NCBI GenBank assembly: GCA_017561935.1
Contig: JAFZBE010000026.1
Coordinates: 1 to 64,000, forward strand
DNA from: Bacteroidales bacterium
Lineage (GTDB): Bacteria; Bacteroidota; Bacteroidia; Bacteroidales; UBA3663
Length of the DNA: 64,000 nucleotides
Direction of reading: 5' to 3'
Shown here in pieces: positions 25,488 to 33,069 of this stretch. How positions within the stretch are numbered: the stretch's first letter is position 1; every line of letters starts with the position of its first letter. A program made the position numbers and the translations under genes. The notes below the pieces were generated by a model, which made no database searches, was not told the origin of the DNA, and saw nothing but the letters and a program-made list of their open reading frames with translations.

Positions 25488-26912
25488 TTACGCTTTGAGC
25501 GCTGCGATTTCGTCGAAGGTGTATGGCTTTTTTCGACCTACGCGGCGGGCGCCATCGGGTGTAATGAGATAATCCTCCTCGTTGCGCATACCGCCAAAGT
25601 CACGCCAATGCTTGAGTTCGACGTAATTGATGAAGTCGGCGAACTTACCTGCAGCACACCACTGGTCGATGAGGTCGGGGATAAAGTAGATGCCGGGCTC
25701 GACAGTGAATACGAAACCAGGCTCGAGCATTCGGCCCAAGCGAAGCGATGCGAAACCGAAGCGAGGGTCCTTTTGCGCTCCACGCGGATAGCCCACATGT
25801 ACTTCGCCGTAGTTCTCCATGTCGTGAACGTCCAATCCCATCATGTGTCCAAGGCCATGGGGCATGAACATAGCCACGGCTCCTGATTCAGCGGCTTCCA
25901 TCGGGTCACCCTTCATGATGCCAAGTTGGCTGAGTCCAGCGGCGATGTTGGCCCATGCTGCCACATGACATTCGCGGTAAGTGATGCCCGGACGGAGCAT
26001 GGCAGCGGCTTTCTCATAGGTGTCGATGAGGATGCGATAAACTTCCTTCTGACGAGCGGTGAACTCACGTCCGACGGGCATGGTAGTGGTGCAATCGCCA
26101 GCGTAGTGCATCTCATTTTCGGCACCAGCATCCAGCAGGAGCAGGTCGCCCTCGTTCAGACGATGGATGTAACCATGGTTGTGCAACGTCTCGCCATGGC
26201 TGGTGCAGATGGTAGGGAACGAGAAGAAGTACCCTTCGCGCTGACACACTTCGCCGATGGCAGCCGCAATGTCCTTCTCGTGCATCCCAGGCCGCACCAT
26301 GCGGATGGCAGTCTCGTGCATCGTCACCGTAATATCGATGGCCTGAGCAATCTGCTCAAGTTCCTCGGGCTCCTTGTGGTTGCGCAGGTCGGCGATGTGA
26401 TAGCACAGTTCAAGGCTCGGTGTGGCCACGGGCATTCCCTTGAGGAAGGCATCGCCTGGCGTGGTACTGACCTTGGTGCCGAACAGCTCCTGCAGCCATA
26501 GGATGGTGTGTCCGCGATAGGGAGGCACGAAATGGATGGGCTGCTGTTTGTCCATGGCCAGTTCGAGGTACCGGCTCAGCATAGCCATGGGGCGCGTCTC
26601 GCTGACACCCACGGCAGCGCTCTTTTCGGCCAACGTAGGCTGCACACCCGACCAGATGATATCGTCGATGGTGAGTTCGTCGCCAAAGACGATGGTCTGA
26701 TTGTTGTCGATGTCGATGATGGCAGCAAGGCCCTCGTAGTCGAGACCGAAGAAATAGAGGAACGTGGAGTCCTGACGGAACGGATAGTTGTTGTCGGGGT
26801 AGTTATAGGAGGCAATGCCATTGCCCAGCATGAGGACGAGGCCACCACCGAGCGCCTGCTGGAGTCGCTGCCGACGCTCTACATAAACTTGTTTGGGGAA
26901 TGTGGGTTTCAT
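25488..26912 (-). CDS. pepP: Xaa-Pro aminopeptidase (M24B)
   Basis: 474 aa, near the length of E. coli PepP. N-terminal creatinase-like domain (NYPDNNYPFRQDSTFLYFFG), then the pita-bread metallopeptidase domain. Metal ligands are visible: two Asp in LLLDAGAENEMHYAGDCTTT, His in FMPHGLGHMMGLDVHD, Glu in FTVEPGIYF and Glu in RNEEDYL. It removes N-terminal residues ahead of proline, in the cytoplasm. It is the last gene of the minus-strand cluster; the spacer upstream holds a 20-bp palindrome. Confidence 0.94.
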   Translation of the reverse strand: MKPTFPKQVYVERRQRLQQALGGGLVLMLGNGIASYNYPDNNYPFRQDSTFLYFFGLDYEGLAAIIDIDNNQTIVFGDELTIDDIIWSGVQPTLAEKSAAVGVSETRPMAMLSRYLELAMDKQQPIHFVPPYRGHTILWLQELFGTKVSTTPGDAFLKGMPVATPSLELCYHIADLRNHKEPEELEQIAQAIDITVTMHETAIRMVRPGMHEKDIAAAIGEVCQREGYFFSFPTICTSHGETLHNHGYIHRLNEGDLLLLDAGAENEMHYAGDCTTTMPVGREFTARQKEVYRILIDTYEKAAAMLRPGITYRECHVAAWANIAAGLSQLGIMKGDPMEAAESGAVAMFMPHGLGHMMGLDVHDMENYGEVHVGYPRGAQKDPRFGFASLRLGRMLEPGFVFTVEPGIYFIPDLIDQWCAAGKFADFINYVELKHWRDFGGMRNEEDYLITPDGARRVGRKKPYTFDEIAALKA

Positions 26913-26943
26913 TGGGGGTTATGTGGTTAAGAGGGTTGTAAGG

Positions 26944-26963
26944 GGCAACCATGCATGGTTGCC
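26944..26963. repeat. 20-bp perfect palindrome in spacer
   Basis: GGCAACCATGCATGGTTGCC followed by GAC, between the beta-helix lipoprotein gene and pepP. Related in form and setting to the palindromes at 28550 and 33027. Confidence 0.7.
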
Positions 26964-26988
26964 GACAAAAACAAGGGGCGAGAGTGCT

Positions 26989-28536
26989 CTATGGCTCATA
27001 GCAGCCGAGGGTGGGCTGGGGAGCGCGGGGATGGCCGTCGCGATCCTGGGGAAGGCGGGCGGTGGTGCGAGACTCACCCACAGCGACGCAGGGCGACTCG
27101 GCCTGCAGGTGCGGATCGCAGATGTAGTTGGGCATATCGACGAGGAGGTAGAGCGGGTCGGCATCCCAAAGGATGGCGATGCAGTCGTCGTCGTCGAAGC
27201 CCGAGGTGGAATGCACGAGGCAGTGGTCGAGACGATAGTTGTAGATGCTGTCAACGGGCATGCCAGCTTCATCGACAAAGACGCAATAGCCATTGGCATC
27301 GATATTCGGGTCCATGCCGGAATTGCCGTAGATGATGGAGTTGGTGAAATTGCAGCGATAGAGGGGACGCCACTGACGGGTGCTGTCGGTGGGCGCATCA
27401 TAGTTGCGCAGCACCACATCGCACTTCGAGAATGCTGCCCAATAGTTGTAGTTGGCGAGCGTGCAATGGGTGATGTCGTAGGCACCGCCCGCCAATTCGA
27501 GCAGGGCACCTGCCGAGTTCATCAGGCACGAATTCTCGATGATCATGTTGCTGCCGTGGGCGGCGATGAGCGATGAGTCGCTGTTCATGATGAGCGAGTT
27601 GCGGACGATGAGCTGCTGGCGTTCGTCACTCAGGAAGTCGGGGCCATAGGCATAACGCTTGGGATCGCCTGGGATGACAGTTCCCGTAGGAGCTTCTGAG
27701 AGGAAACGGGTGTCGGTGGAATCCTGCTCAAGGACAATGCCTGTGGTCATGCCTCGGATATCGGCATAGTTGAACAGGTTGCCAGTGCTACCCGAGTAGA
27801 TGTGGATGCCACCCCACTGCGCCGCCATGTCGCGATAGTAGAGGTTGTCGAAAATCTTGTCGGTTCGGTCGCCAAGCAGAGTGACAGGTTGCTCCAAAGT
27901 GCCGCAGATGCGCAGAGTCCCATAGACCTCGATTGATGCATGGTCGTGCAGATAAAGCGTCACATCGGGCTCGATGGTGAGCGTGGCACCGTTAGCAATG
28001 GTAAGGGAACCGTAAATCAGCTTATCGATGCCGCCTTCGAGCCATGTGGTATCGCGTCGGATGGTGTCGTTCTGAAGTTCCTCGACATCGCGTGTGGTGA
28101 CCACAAGGCGAATGCTCTGCATACGGCCGTTGCAAAGGATGTCGAGATAGTCCTCGCGAAGAACATCGCGCTCGTCCTGCTCACCCGTGAACGCTGCCTC
28201 GACAAGGATATAAAGCGAGTCACCCTGAGCGATATGCAGGAAGTCGGGGTCGGTGAAGTCGGTGCCTGCCATGCCATCGACGTTAATGCGGAAGATGCTG
28301 CTTTCACCCCCCCGCAAGCAGATACTGGTGAGTGCGAGTTCTCCCTTCTGACGGTTGTAGAGCATCAGCTTCTGCGTGGCCGTATGATGACCAGTGAGCA
28401 GTACGCCGAGGTTATAGCAACCGCTGTCGTTGAGCACATACGATGGCTGTGCGCCGGCATCGGTGAGGATGTCGTCGCTACAGGACGCAATGGCGGTCAA
28501 AGTGAGGATGAGGATGGCTATGAGAAGGGAGCGCAT
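26989..28536 (-). CDS. Beta-helix (right-handed) surface lipoprotein, function unknown
   Basis: About 515 aa from MRSLLIAILIL; the lipobox TAIASC places lipidated Cys at residue 19. An N-terminal segment of about 170 residues reads as beta-sandwich (ALTSICLRGGESSIFRINV). From about residue 190 come parallel beta-helix-like turns (GSLTIANGATLTIEPDVTLYL, GTLRICGTLEQPVTLLGD, QWGGIHIYSGSTGN, NSLIMNSDSSLIAAHGSN). Such helices are found in adhesins and polysaccharide lyases, but no catalytic motif is apparent. It starts 57 nt after the Rieske-like lipoprotein gene, and the spacer has a palindrome. Confidence 0.75.
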   Translation of the reverse strand: MRSLLIAILILTLTAIASCSDDILTDAGAQPSYVLNDSGCYNLGVLLTGHHTATQKLMLYNRQKGELALTSICLRGGESSIFRINVDGMAGTDFTDPDFLHIAQGDSLYILVEAAFTGEQDERDVLREDYLDILCNGRMQSIRLVVTTRDVEELQNDTIRRDTTWLEGGIDKLIYGSLTIANGATLTIEPDVTLYLHDHASIEVYGTLRICGTLEQPVTLLGDRTDKIFDNLYYRDMAAQWGGIHIYSGSTGNLFNYADIRGMTTGIVLEQDSTDTRFLSEAPTGTVIPGDPKRYAYGPDFLSDERQQLIVRNSLIMNSDSSLIAAHGSNMIIENSCLMNSAGALLELAGGAYDITHCTLANYNYWAAFSKCDVVLRNYDAPTDSTRQWRPLYRCNFTNSIIYGNSGMDPNIDANGYCVFVDEAGMPVDSIYNYRLDHCLVHSTSGFDDDDCIAILWDADPLYLLVDMPNYICDPHLQAESPCVAVGESRTTARLPQDRDGHPRAPQPTLGCYEP

Positions 28537-28549
28537 AGGTGAAAATGGT

Positions 28550-28569
28550 CGCAGCCAAGTTTGGCTGCG
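28550..28569. repeat. Palindrome in spacer
   Basis: CGCAGCCAA-GT-TTGGCTGCG followed by GAC, located between the two lipoprotein genes. Confidence 0.7.
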
Positions 28570-28592
28570 GACAAGGACAAACAGGACGGGCA

Positions 28593-29105
28593 TCACTTGC
28601 GAGTGACGACCAGCGTGGTATAGCTGGTGAGACGGGCGCGATATTGCCGCAGGTGGAAGTTCTCGGCGTTGGCGGGACCAGCAGTGGGTGCGGGAGAACC
28701 ATATTGGATGGCTCCGAATTCCGACTCACAGGTCGGACATTGCGCCACGAAGGGGTCCTTCATGCCGATGGCCGATAGTTTGTTTTTGCGATAGCAATAG
28801 GGGCACGCCAGATCGTAGGCGTAGAACACATCTTCGGTGGCTGCATGATAGAGCAACAGGCCGCAGACACCGATGTTGTCGGAAAGGTTCTGGTACTGAT
28901 TGATGAGTACGACACCAGGACTGCTGTCGAGGTTGGGAAGGTCGTTCTGACCCATGGCTGCGTTGATGGTACTGATATTGCAGCTGTAGTGCACGTTGTA
29001 GGCTGGCACGGGCGATTCGACCGACTCCACGCCAACACAAGCCGACAGTGCGAAAAGAGCTACCAACGGCAACAATCTATTTGACCAATGCAGCAATGGC
29101 ATCAT
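28593..29105 (-). CDS. Rieske-like lipoprotein with four-cysteine motif
   Basis: About 170 aa from MMPLLHWSN (second Met at 29102). Lipobox LFALSAC. The C-terminal half resembles a Rieske fold: DLACPYC, then a spacer of about 20 residues, QCPTCESEFGAIQYGSPAPTAGPA read in two parts, then LRQYRARL. The usual Rieske ligands are C-x-H and C-x-x-H. Here the pairs are CPYC and CPTC, so a 2Fe-2S Rieske centre is unlikely and a rubredoxin-like or zinc site is more plausible. The start overlaps the end of argH by 29 nt. Function unknown. Confidence 0.7.
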   Translation of the reverse strand: MMPLLHWSNRLLPLVALFALSACVGVESVESPVPAYNVHYSCNISTINAAMGQNDLPNLDSSPGVVLINQYQNLSDNIGVCGLLLYHAATEDVFYAYDLACPYCYRKNKLSAIGMKDPFVAQCPTCESEFGAIQYGSPAPTAGPANAENFHLRQYRARLTSYTTLVVTRK

Positions 29106-30408
29106 GGGCCTTTTGGAAATTAAAACCTTCGAGCACACATTCCATCAGTGCACGAATCTCGGCGGTGCAGAGATTGCCGATGGAACCTTCATGGGTGTGA
29201 TGCACCTCCTTGACGGGGGTGAAACGGCCTGCCTCGATGTCGAGGCCCACCTTCTTGTAGGCATCGCGGAACGGCATGCCCTCGGTGGCCAGACGGTTGA
29301 CTTCTTCGACCGAGAACATCAGGTCGTAGCGCGTATCGTCGAGGATATGCTCGTTGACGGTGATGTGCTCCATCATGAGCGTCACCATGCGCAGGATGTC
29401 CTTCAGTTCGTCGAAGGTGGGGAGGAAGACCTCCTTGATGATCTGCAGGTCGCGGAAATAGCCCGAAGGCAGATTGCTCGTGATGAGCATGATCTGTTCG
29501 GGAACGCCTTGGAGCTTGTTGCACTTGGCACGCGTGAGCTCGAAGACGTCGGGGTTCTTCTTGTGGGGCATGATGGACGAGCCGGTGGTGAAGGCGTCGT
29601 GAAGTTTGATGAAGCCGAAATTCTGGCTCGAGAACATGCAGGCATCGAAGGCAAGTTTGCCGATGGTGGCAGCGATGCCGCCCAAAGCCTGAGCAACGAT
29701 GCGCTCGGTCTTGCCACGTCCCATCTGCGCATAGACCACGTTGTAGGCCATCGTGTCGAAGCCCAGCAGGTCGGTGGTCATCTGGCGACGGAGGGGGAAA
29801 CTCGACCCGTAGCCGGCTGCCGAACCCAGCGGGTTGCGATTGACCACGCGGTAGGCGGCCTGCAGCACCTGAAGGTCATCAACAAGGCTCTCGGCGTATG
29901 CACCGAACCACAGTCCGAAACTCGACGGCATAGCCACCTGCAGGTGGGTATAGCCGGGCATCAAGACATCCTTATATCGTTCGGACTGCGCCTGAAGCAT
30001 GTCGAAGAGGCGTTTCGTGGCTTCGACGATAGCCTCGATTTCGTGGCGCATGTAAAGCTTGAGGTCGATGAGCACCTGGTCGTTGCGACTGCGGCCCGAA
30101 TGAATCTTCTTGCCGATATCGCCCAGACGGCGCGTCAGGAGGAGTTCCACCTGGCTATGAACATCCTCGATACCTTCTTCGATCTCGAAGCGGCCCTCGC
30201 AAGCATCGCGGTAGATGAGTTTCATCTCGCGCAGCAAGATGTCGAGCTCGTCTTTGGTCAATAGCCCGATACTCTCGAGCATGGTAATGTGGGCCATCGA
30301 ACCGAGCACATCGAAGGGCGCAAGATAGAGGTCCATCTCGCGGTCGCAACCGATGGTGTAGCGTTCGATGTCTTTATCGACTTGAACGGATTTTTCCCAG
30401 AGTTTCAT
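29077..30408 (-). CDS. argH: Argininosuccinate lyase
   Basis: 443 aa from MKLWEKSVQVDKD. Splits argininosuccinate into arginine and fumarate in the cytoplasm. It contains the superfamily signature GSSIMPHKKNPD, the HSGRSRNDQV block and the TAEIRALM tail. The frame stays open to 30609, but the upstream residues lie over the SRPBCC gene in another frame and have no family match. It starts 2 nt after that gene's stop codon. The pyrE-SRPBCC-argH order is shared with other Bacteroidales. Confidence 0.95.
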   Translation of the reverse strand: MKLWEKSVQVDKDIERYTIGCDREMDLYLAPFDVLGSMAHITMLESIGLLTKDELDILLREMKLIYRDACEGRFEIEEGIEDVHSQVELLLTRRLGDIGKKIHSGRSRNDQVLIDLKLYMRHEIEAIVEATKRLFDMLQAQSERYKDVLMPGYTHLQVAMPSSFGLWFGAYAESLVDDLQVLQAAYRVVNRNPLGSAAGYGSSFPLRRQMTTDLLGFDTMAYNVVYAQMGRGKTERIVAQALGGIAATIGKLAFDACMFSSQNFGFIKLHDAFTTGSSIMPHKKNPDVFELTRAKCNKLQGVPEQIMLITSNLPSGYFRDLQIIKEVFLPTFDELKDILRMVTLMMEHITVNEHILDDTRYDLMFSVEEVNRLATEGMPFRDAYKKVGLDIEAGRFTPVKEVHHTHEGSIGNLCTAEIRALMECVLEGFNFQKAHDAIAALVK

Positions 30409-30410
30409 GT

Positions 30411-30872
30411 TTAATACGGAATCTTGGTGAGCATCTCGGCCAGCTTGTCGGCCACGCCGTCGAGCTTCTTGCCAACCATGGGCTTGAGGAAGAAGGGGAT
30501 ATCGACATCGACGGTCACACGACAGCGCGTCTCGTAGGGCGACTTGGGAAGAAGCTGCACCCACAAGGTCACATCGACGGGACTTTGATCGGACTGGAAC
30601 TTGACACACTTCATCGGTTCTTCGCGATCGACGATACCGATGCCAATCTGAATGCCGTTGACCTTGAAGAGGGCGGTATCGCGGGTGAACGACAGGTCGC
30701 TGATGGAAATCTTGCCGCCACCCTGCTCGGCGATCTTCGCACGGAGCGCCTCTTTCATTTCGGGTGTCATGTTATCCTTCATCGTCTGGAACTGTGACAG
30801 GTCACTGATGCGGTTCCACACCTGATATTGGGATGCTTGGATGATCTTTACTTCGCTTTGATATTTGGACAT
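30411..30872 (-). CDS. SRPBCC/START-like fold protein
   Basis: 153 aa. Typical opening strand and helix (SEVKIIQASQYQVWNRISDLSQF), a charged helix with several Gly, and a long C-terminal helix (KKLDGVADKLAEMLTKIPY). The fold binds hydrophobic ligands in a deep cavity; no catalytic residues can be named. No signal peptide. It sits between pyrE and argH; the function of this conserved neighbour is unknown. Confidence 0.82.
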   Translation of the reverse strand: MSKYQSEVKIIQASQYQVWNRISDLSQFQTMKDNMTPEMKEALRAKIAEQGGGKISISDLSFTRDTALFKVNGIQIGIGIVDREEPMKCVKFQSDQSPVDVTLWVQLLPKSPYETRCRVTVDVDIPFFLKPMVGKKLDGVADKLAEMLTKIPY

Positions 30873-30878
30873 GGGATT

Positions 30879-30932
30879 GGGGGTTAAGAGGGGTTTGAGG
30901 GGTTTGAAGGGTTCGAGGGGTTTGAGGGGTTA
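30879..30932 (-). repeat. 9-bp TCAAACCCC tandem repeat in the pyrE-SRPBCC spacer
   Basis: The plus strand reads GGGGTTTGA four to five times with minor changes; on the coding (minus) strand this is TCAAACCCC. It fills the spacer and includes the pyrE stop codon. Same unit as at 19890-19931. Confidence 0.75.
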
Positions 30933-31565
30933 TTTTCCCCATTCGCTGGGGTTGGCGCGCCAGAGTTTGAGGACCTCGATGTCGCTGGGCTGGATGTAGC
31001 CCTGTTCGGCGGCTTCGGCGACGAGCTCGGTGTAGTTGGAGAGAGTGGTCAGTTCGACACCAGCATCTTTGAAAGCTTGTTGGGCCTGTGGGAACTGATA
31101 GGTGAAGATGGCTACCATACCGAGGACGTTGACCTTGGCCTGACGCAGGGCAGCCACGGCCTTGAGACTGGAGCCGCCAGTCGAGATGAGATCCTCGACG
31201 ACAACCACATTCCAGCCTTCCTGCACCTGACCTTCGATGAGGTTGCCCATGCCGTGATCCTTGGGTGCTGAGCGCACATAGACGAACGGCAGGCCAAGGG
31301 CATCGGCCACGAGAGCGCCTTGGGCGATGGCACCGGTGGCTACGCCTGCAATAGCATCAACCTTGTCGCCATAGATACGCTGGACAGCACTGACGAGGCC
31401 CGTCTTGATGATGGTGCGGATATCGGGGAACGCAAGAGTCTTGCGATTGTCGCAATAGATGGGTGAATGCCAACCCGAAGCCCAGGTGAAGGGTTCGTTG
31501 GGCTGCAACTTGACGGCCTTGATGGCCATGAGCTTTTCAGCTACAAGACGTTCGATAGTTTTCAT
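30930..31565 (-). CDS. pyrE: Orotate phosphoribosyltransferase
   Basis: 211 aa. Makes OMP from orotate and PRPP in pyrimidine synthesis. The PRPP-binding motif VVVVEDLISTGGSS and the N-terminal WASGWHSPIYCDNRKTLAFP block are intact. The -7 box at 31605-31612 gives a leader of about 33 nt, so pyrE opens its own transcription unit, running into SRPBCC and argH. Confidence 0.96.
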   Translation of the reverse strand: MKTIERLVAEKLMAIKAVKLQPNEPFTWASGWHSPIYCDNRKTLAFPDIRTIIKTGLVSAVQRIYGDKVDAIAGVATGAIAQGALVADALGLPFVYVRSAPKDHGMGNLIEGQVQEGWNVVVVEDLISTGGSSLKAVAALRQAKVNVLGMVAIFTYQFPQAQQAFKDAGVELTTLSNYTELVAEAAEQGYIQPSDIEVLKLWRANPSEWGK

Positions 31566-31604
31566 ATTCTATGTTTGAACATTAATAGTTTCACTATATC
31601 GTTG

Positions 31605-31612
31605 CAAAGTTA
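31605..31612 (-). promoter_or_regulatory. -7 promoter element of pyrE
   Basis: The minus strand reads TAACTTTG followed by CAACG. Confidence 0.55.
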
Positions 31613-31715
31613 ACGCAAAAAATTGACTTTTCGCGTGTACGCACGAACAAATTTGCAAAAATATGGGTAAAAAAGGTGAATTGCGAAGAAAAATGGCATT
31701 TTGAGGGGGCAATGA

Positions 31716-32408
31716 CTAACCTCTGGAAAATGCAAGGGTCAGCACACTGAGGCGCACGTCGGGCACCGATTGAAGCAGTGCGTCGGCGGCGGCCACTACC
31801 GTCGAACCCGTGGTCAGCACATCATCGACGAGGAGGACATGCTTGGAGGCAAGTCGCTCGGGATGACGCACCGAGAAGGACCCCTCGACATTCCGATAAC
31901 GCTCTTCGTTCGACAAGCCAATCTGCGAACGGGTGTAGCGCCGTTTGCGAAGACATCCCGATTCCAACGGTATGTGCCATGCTTTGGTCAACACCTCGAC
32001 GATGCCCGCACATTGGTTGTAGCCTCGGAACAGCAAACGAAGGGGATGAAGCGGAATGGGAACGATGACGTCGATGTCGTAGGGCCACCCCTCTCCTCCC
32101 TCTTCGATAGCTGCCATTTGCAGTTCCTGGACAAACAGACGGGTGGTCCAGGCGTTCAACCATGGGCGGTCGTTGAACTTCGACTGGCGCAGAATTGCTC
32201 CGAAAGGCTCCTTCTGTCCATAGTAACAGTAGGCTGTGGCATGTTCGAAAGGGAAACGTCCGAACAAACGTCGCTCGACATCGTTGTTGGGATGTTCGGC
32301 ATGTACCCTGGGAAGCAAAGGAAGGCAACGCAAACAGACACCCTCCTCCTGCGGCAGCAGGGTGCTGTCGCAATAGGGACACCGGCGGGGAAGGATGAGA
32401 TTGAGCAT
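31716..32408 (-). CDS. comF: ComF family phosphoribosyltransferase-like protein
   Basis: 230 aa from MLNLILPRRCPYC. N-terminal four-cysteine zinc finger (CPYC and CLRC) and a C-terminal phosphoribosyltransferase fold with the PRPP loop VLLVDDVLTTGSTV; middle blocks DVIVPIPLHPLRLLFRGYNQ and RKRRYTRSQIGLS. ComF is tied to DNA uptake in naturally competent bacteria; in most Bacteroidota its role is untested. The reading frame runs upstream to 32537 through the hairpin element at 32429-32516, which is clearly not coding. Confidence 0.9.
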   Translation of the reverse strand: MLNLILPRRCPYCDSTLLPQEEGVCLRCLPLLPRVHAEHPNNDVERRLFGRFPFEHATAYCYYGQKEPFGAILRQSKFNDRPWLNAWTTRLFVQELQMAAIEEGGEGWPYDIDVIVPIPLHPLRLLFRGYNQCAGIVEVLTKAWHIPLESGCLRKRRYTRSQIGLSNEERYRNVEGSFSVRHPERLASKHVLLVDDVLTTGSTVVAAADALLQSVPDVRLSVLTLAFSRG

Positions 32409-32428
32409 TGGAAAGTGGGGACGATGGG

Positions 32429-32516
32429 AGACCCCCTCATTCCCCCTGCTTAGGGGGAGGACTTGCCTGTCCGGGGCTTGATTCTTCCCCCTAAGCAGGG
32501 GGATAAGAGGGGGTCT
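32429..32516. mobile_element. 88-bp MITE-like hairpin element
   Basis: Left arm from AGACCCCCTC at 32429 to about 32461, right arm from about 32484 to GAGGGGGTCT at 32516. The arms are about 33 bp with one indel and one mismatch. Each arm holds its own small palindrome (CCCCCTGCTTAGGGGG and CCCCCTAAGCAGGGGG). About 22 bp of unique centre. It fills the recX-comF spacer. Confidence 0.75.
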
Positions 32517-32524
32517 GGGAGGTG

Positions 32525-32992
32525 CTAACGTGTACAAGCGGCCAAGGCCCTTGAGATGACGTATGACTCGAAGCCACGTTGGGCGGCGAAGCGGAAGAGA
32601 CGGGCACGATCGGCCTGCGAGAGGGGTTGATCGATGGTGCGCAGCTTGACGCTCAACAATTCCACACAGACCTGCAGGTACTCCTCGGGATCAATCTTTT
32701 CGTCGAAAGCCTCATCGATGAGAGCATCGTCGATGCCCTTGCCTCGGAGTGCGTAGGCAATCTTGATTTTGCCCCAATGGTCGAAACGGAACTTGTCGCT
32801 CACGAAGGCACGAGCATAACGTGCCTCGTCGAGAAATCCTTCACGGGTAAGCGCGCCGACCAGACGGGCCGCCTCCTGTTCCGAGAGGCCCCAAGAGAGC
32901 ACCTTCTGGAAGATATCGTTAGGGCACTTCTCGGCCTGGCTGCACAGGGCGGCCGCTTTTTGCAGGGCTTGGTCGTAGGTCAGGGTCTTCAT
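32525..32992 (-). CDS. recX: Regulatory protein RecX
   Basis: 155 aa from MKTLTYDQALQKAAALCS. RecX binds RecA filaments and moderates recombination. Three-helix repeats are visible: SEQEAARLVGALTREGFLDEARYARAFV and DHWGKIKIAYALRGKGIDDALIDEAF, each read in parts. The frame extends upstream to 33070, but that part is palindromic spacer. It lies between prmC and comF on the minus strand. Confidence 0.9.
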   Translation of the reverse strand: MKTLTYDQALQKAAALCSQAEKCPNDIFQKVLSWGLSEQEAARLVGALTREGFLDEARYARAFVSDKFRFDHWGKIKIAYALRGKGIDDALIDEAFDEKIDPEEYLQVCVELLSVKLRTIDQPLSQADRARLFRFAAQRGFESYVISRALAACTR

Positions 32993-33026
32993 AGGGGTTA
33001 TATGGGGTGGTGATGATGGATTGGGT

Positions 33027-33040
33027 GGCCAAGCTTGGCC
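33027..33040. repeat. Palindrome in the prmC-recX spacer
   Basis: GGCCAAGCTTGGCC followed by GCGAC; third member of the palindrome family at 26944 and 28550. Confidence 0.65.
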
Positions 33041-33069
33041 GCGACTGAAATAGGGGGGGGACAGGGGCA

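Noticed and set aside
25330..25886. Plus-strand ORFs of 80 and 162 codons through the repeat array and into pepP
   Set aside because: The repeat period is not a multiple of three, the peptides are repeat translations (LYQIAEALCRAS), and the 3' part is antisense to pepP.
29104..30264. 386-codon plus-strand ORF over argH
   Set aside because: Mirror of the argH frame; argH motifs are complete on the minus strand.
32409..32537. N-terminal extension of comF
   Set aside because: Encoded by the palindromic 88-bp element; ComF family begins at the CPYC zinc finger region.
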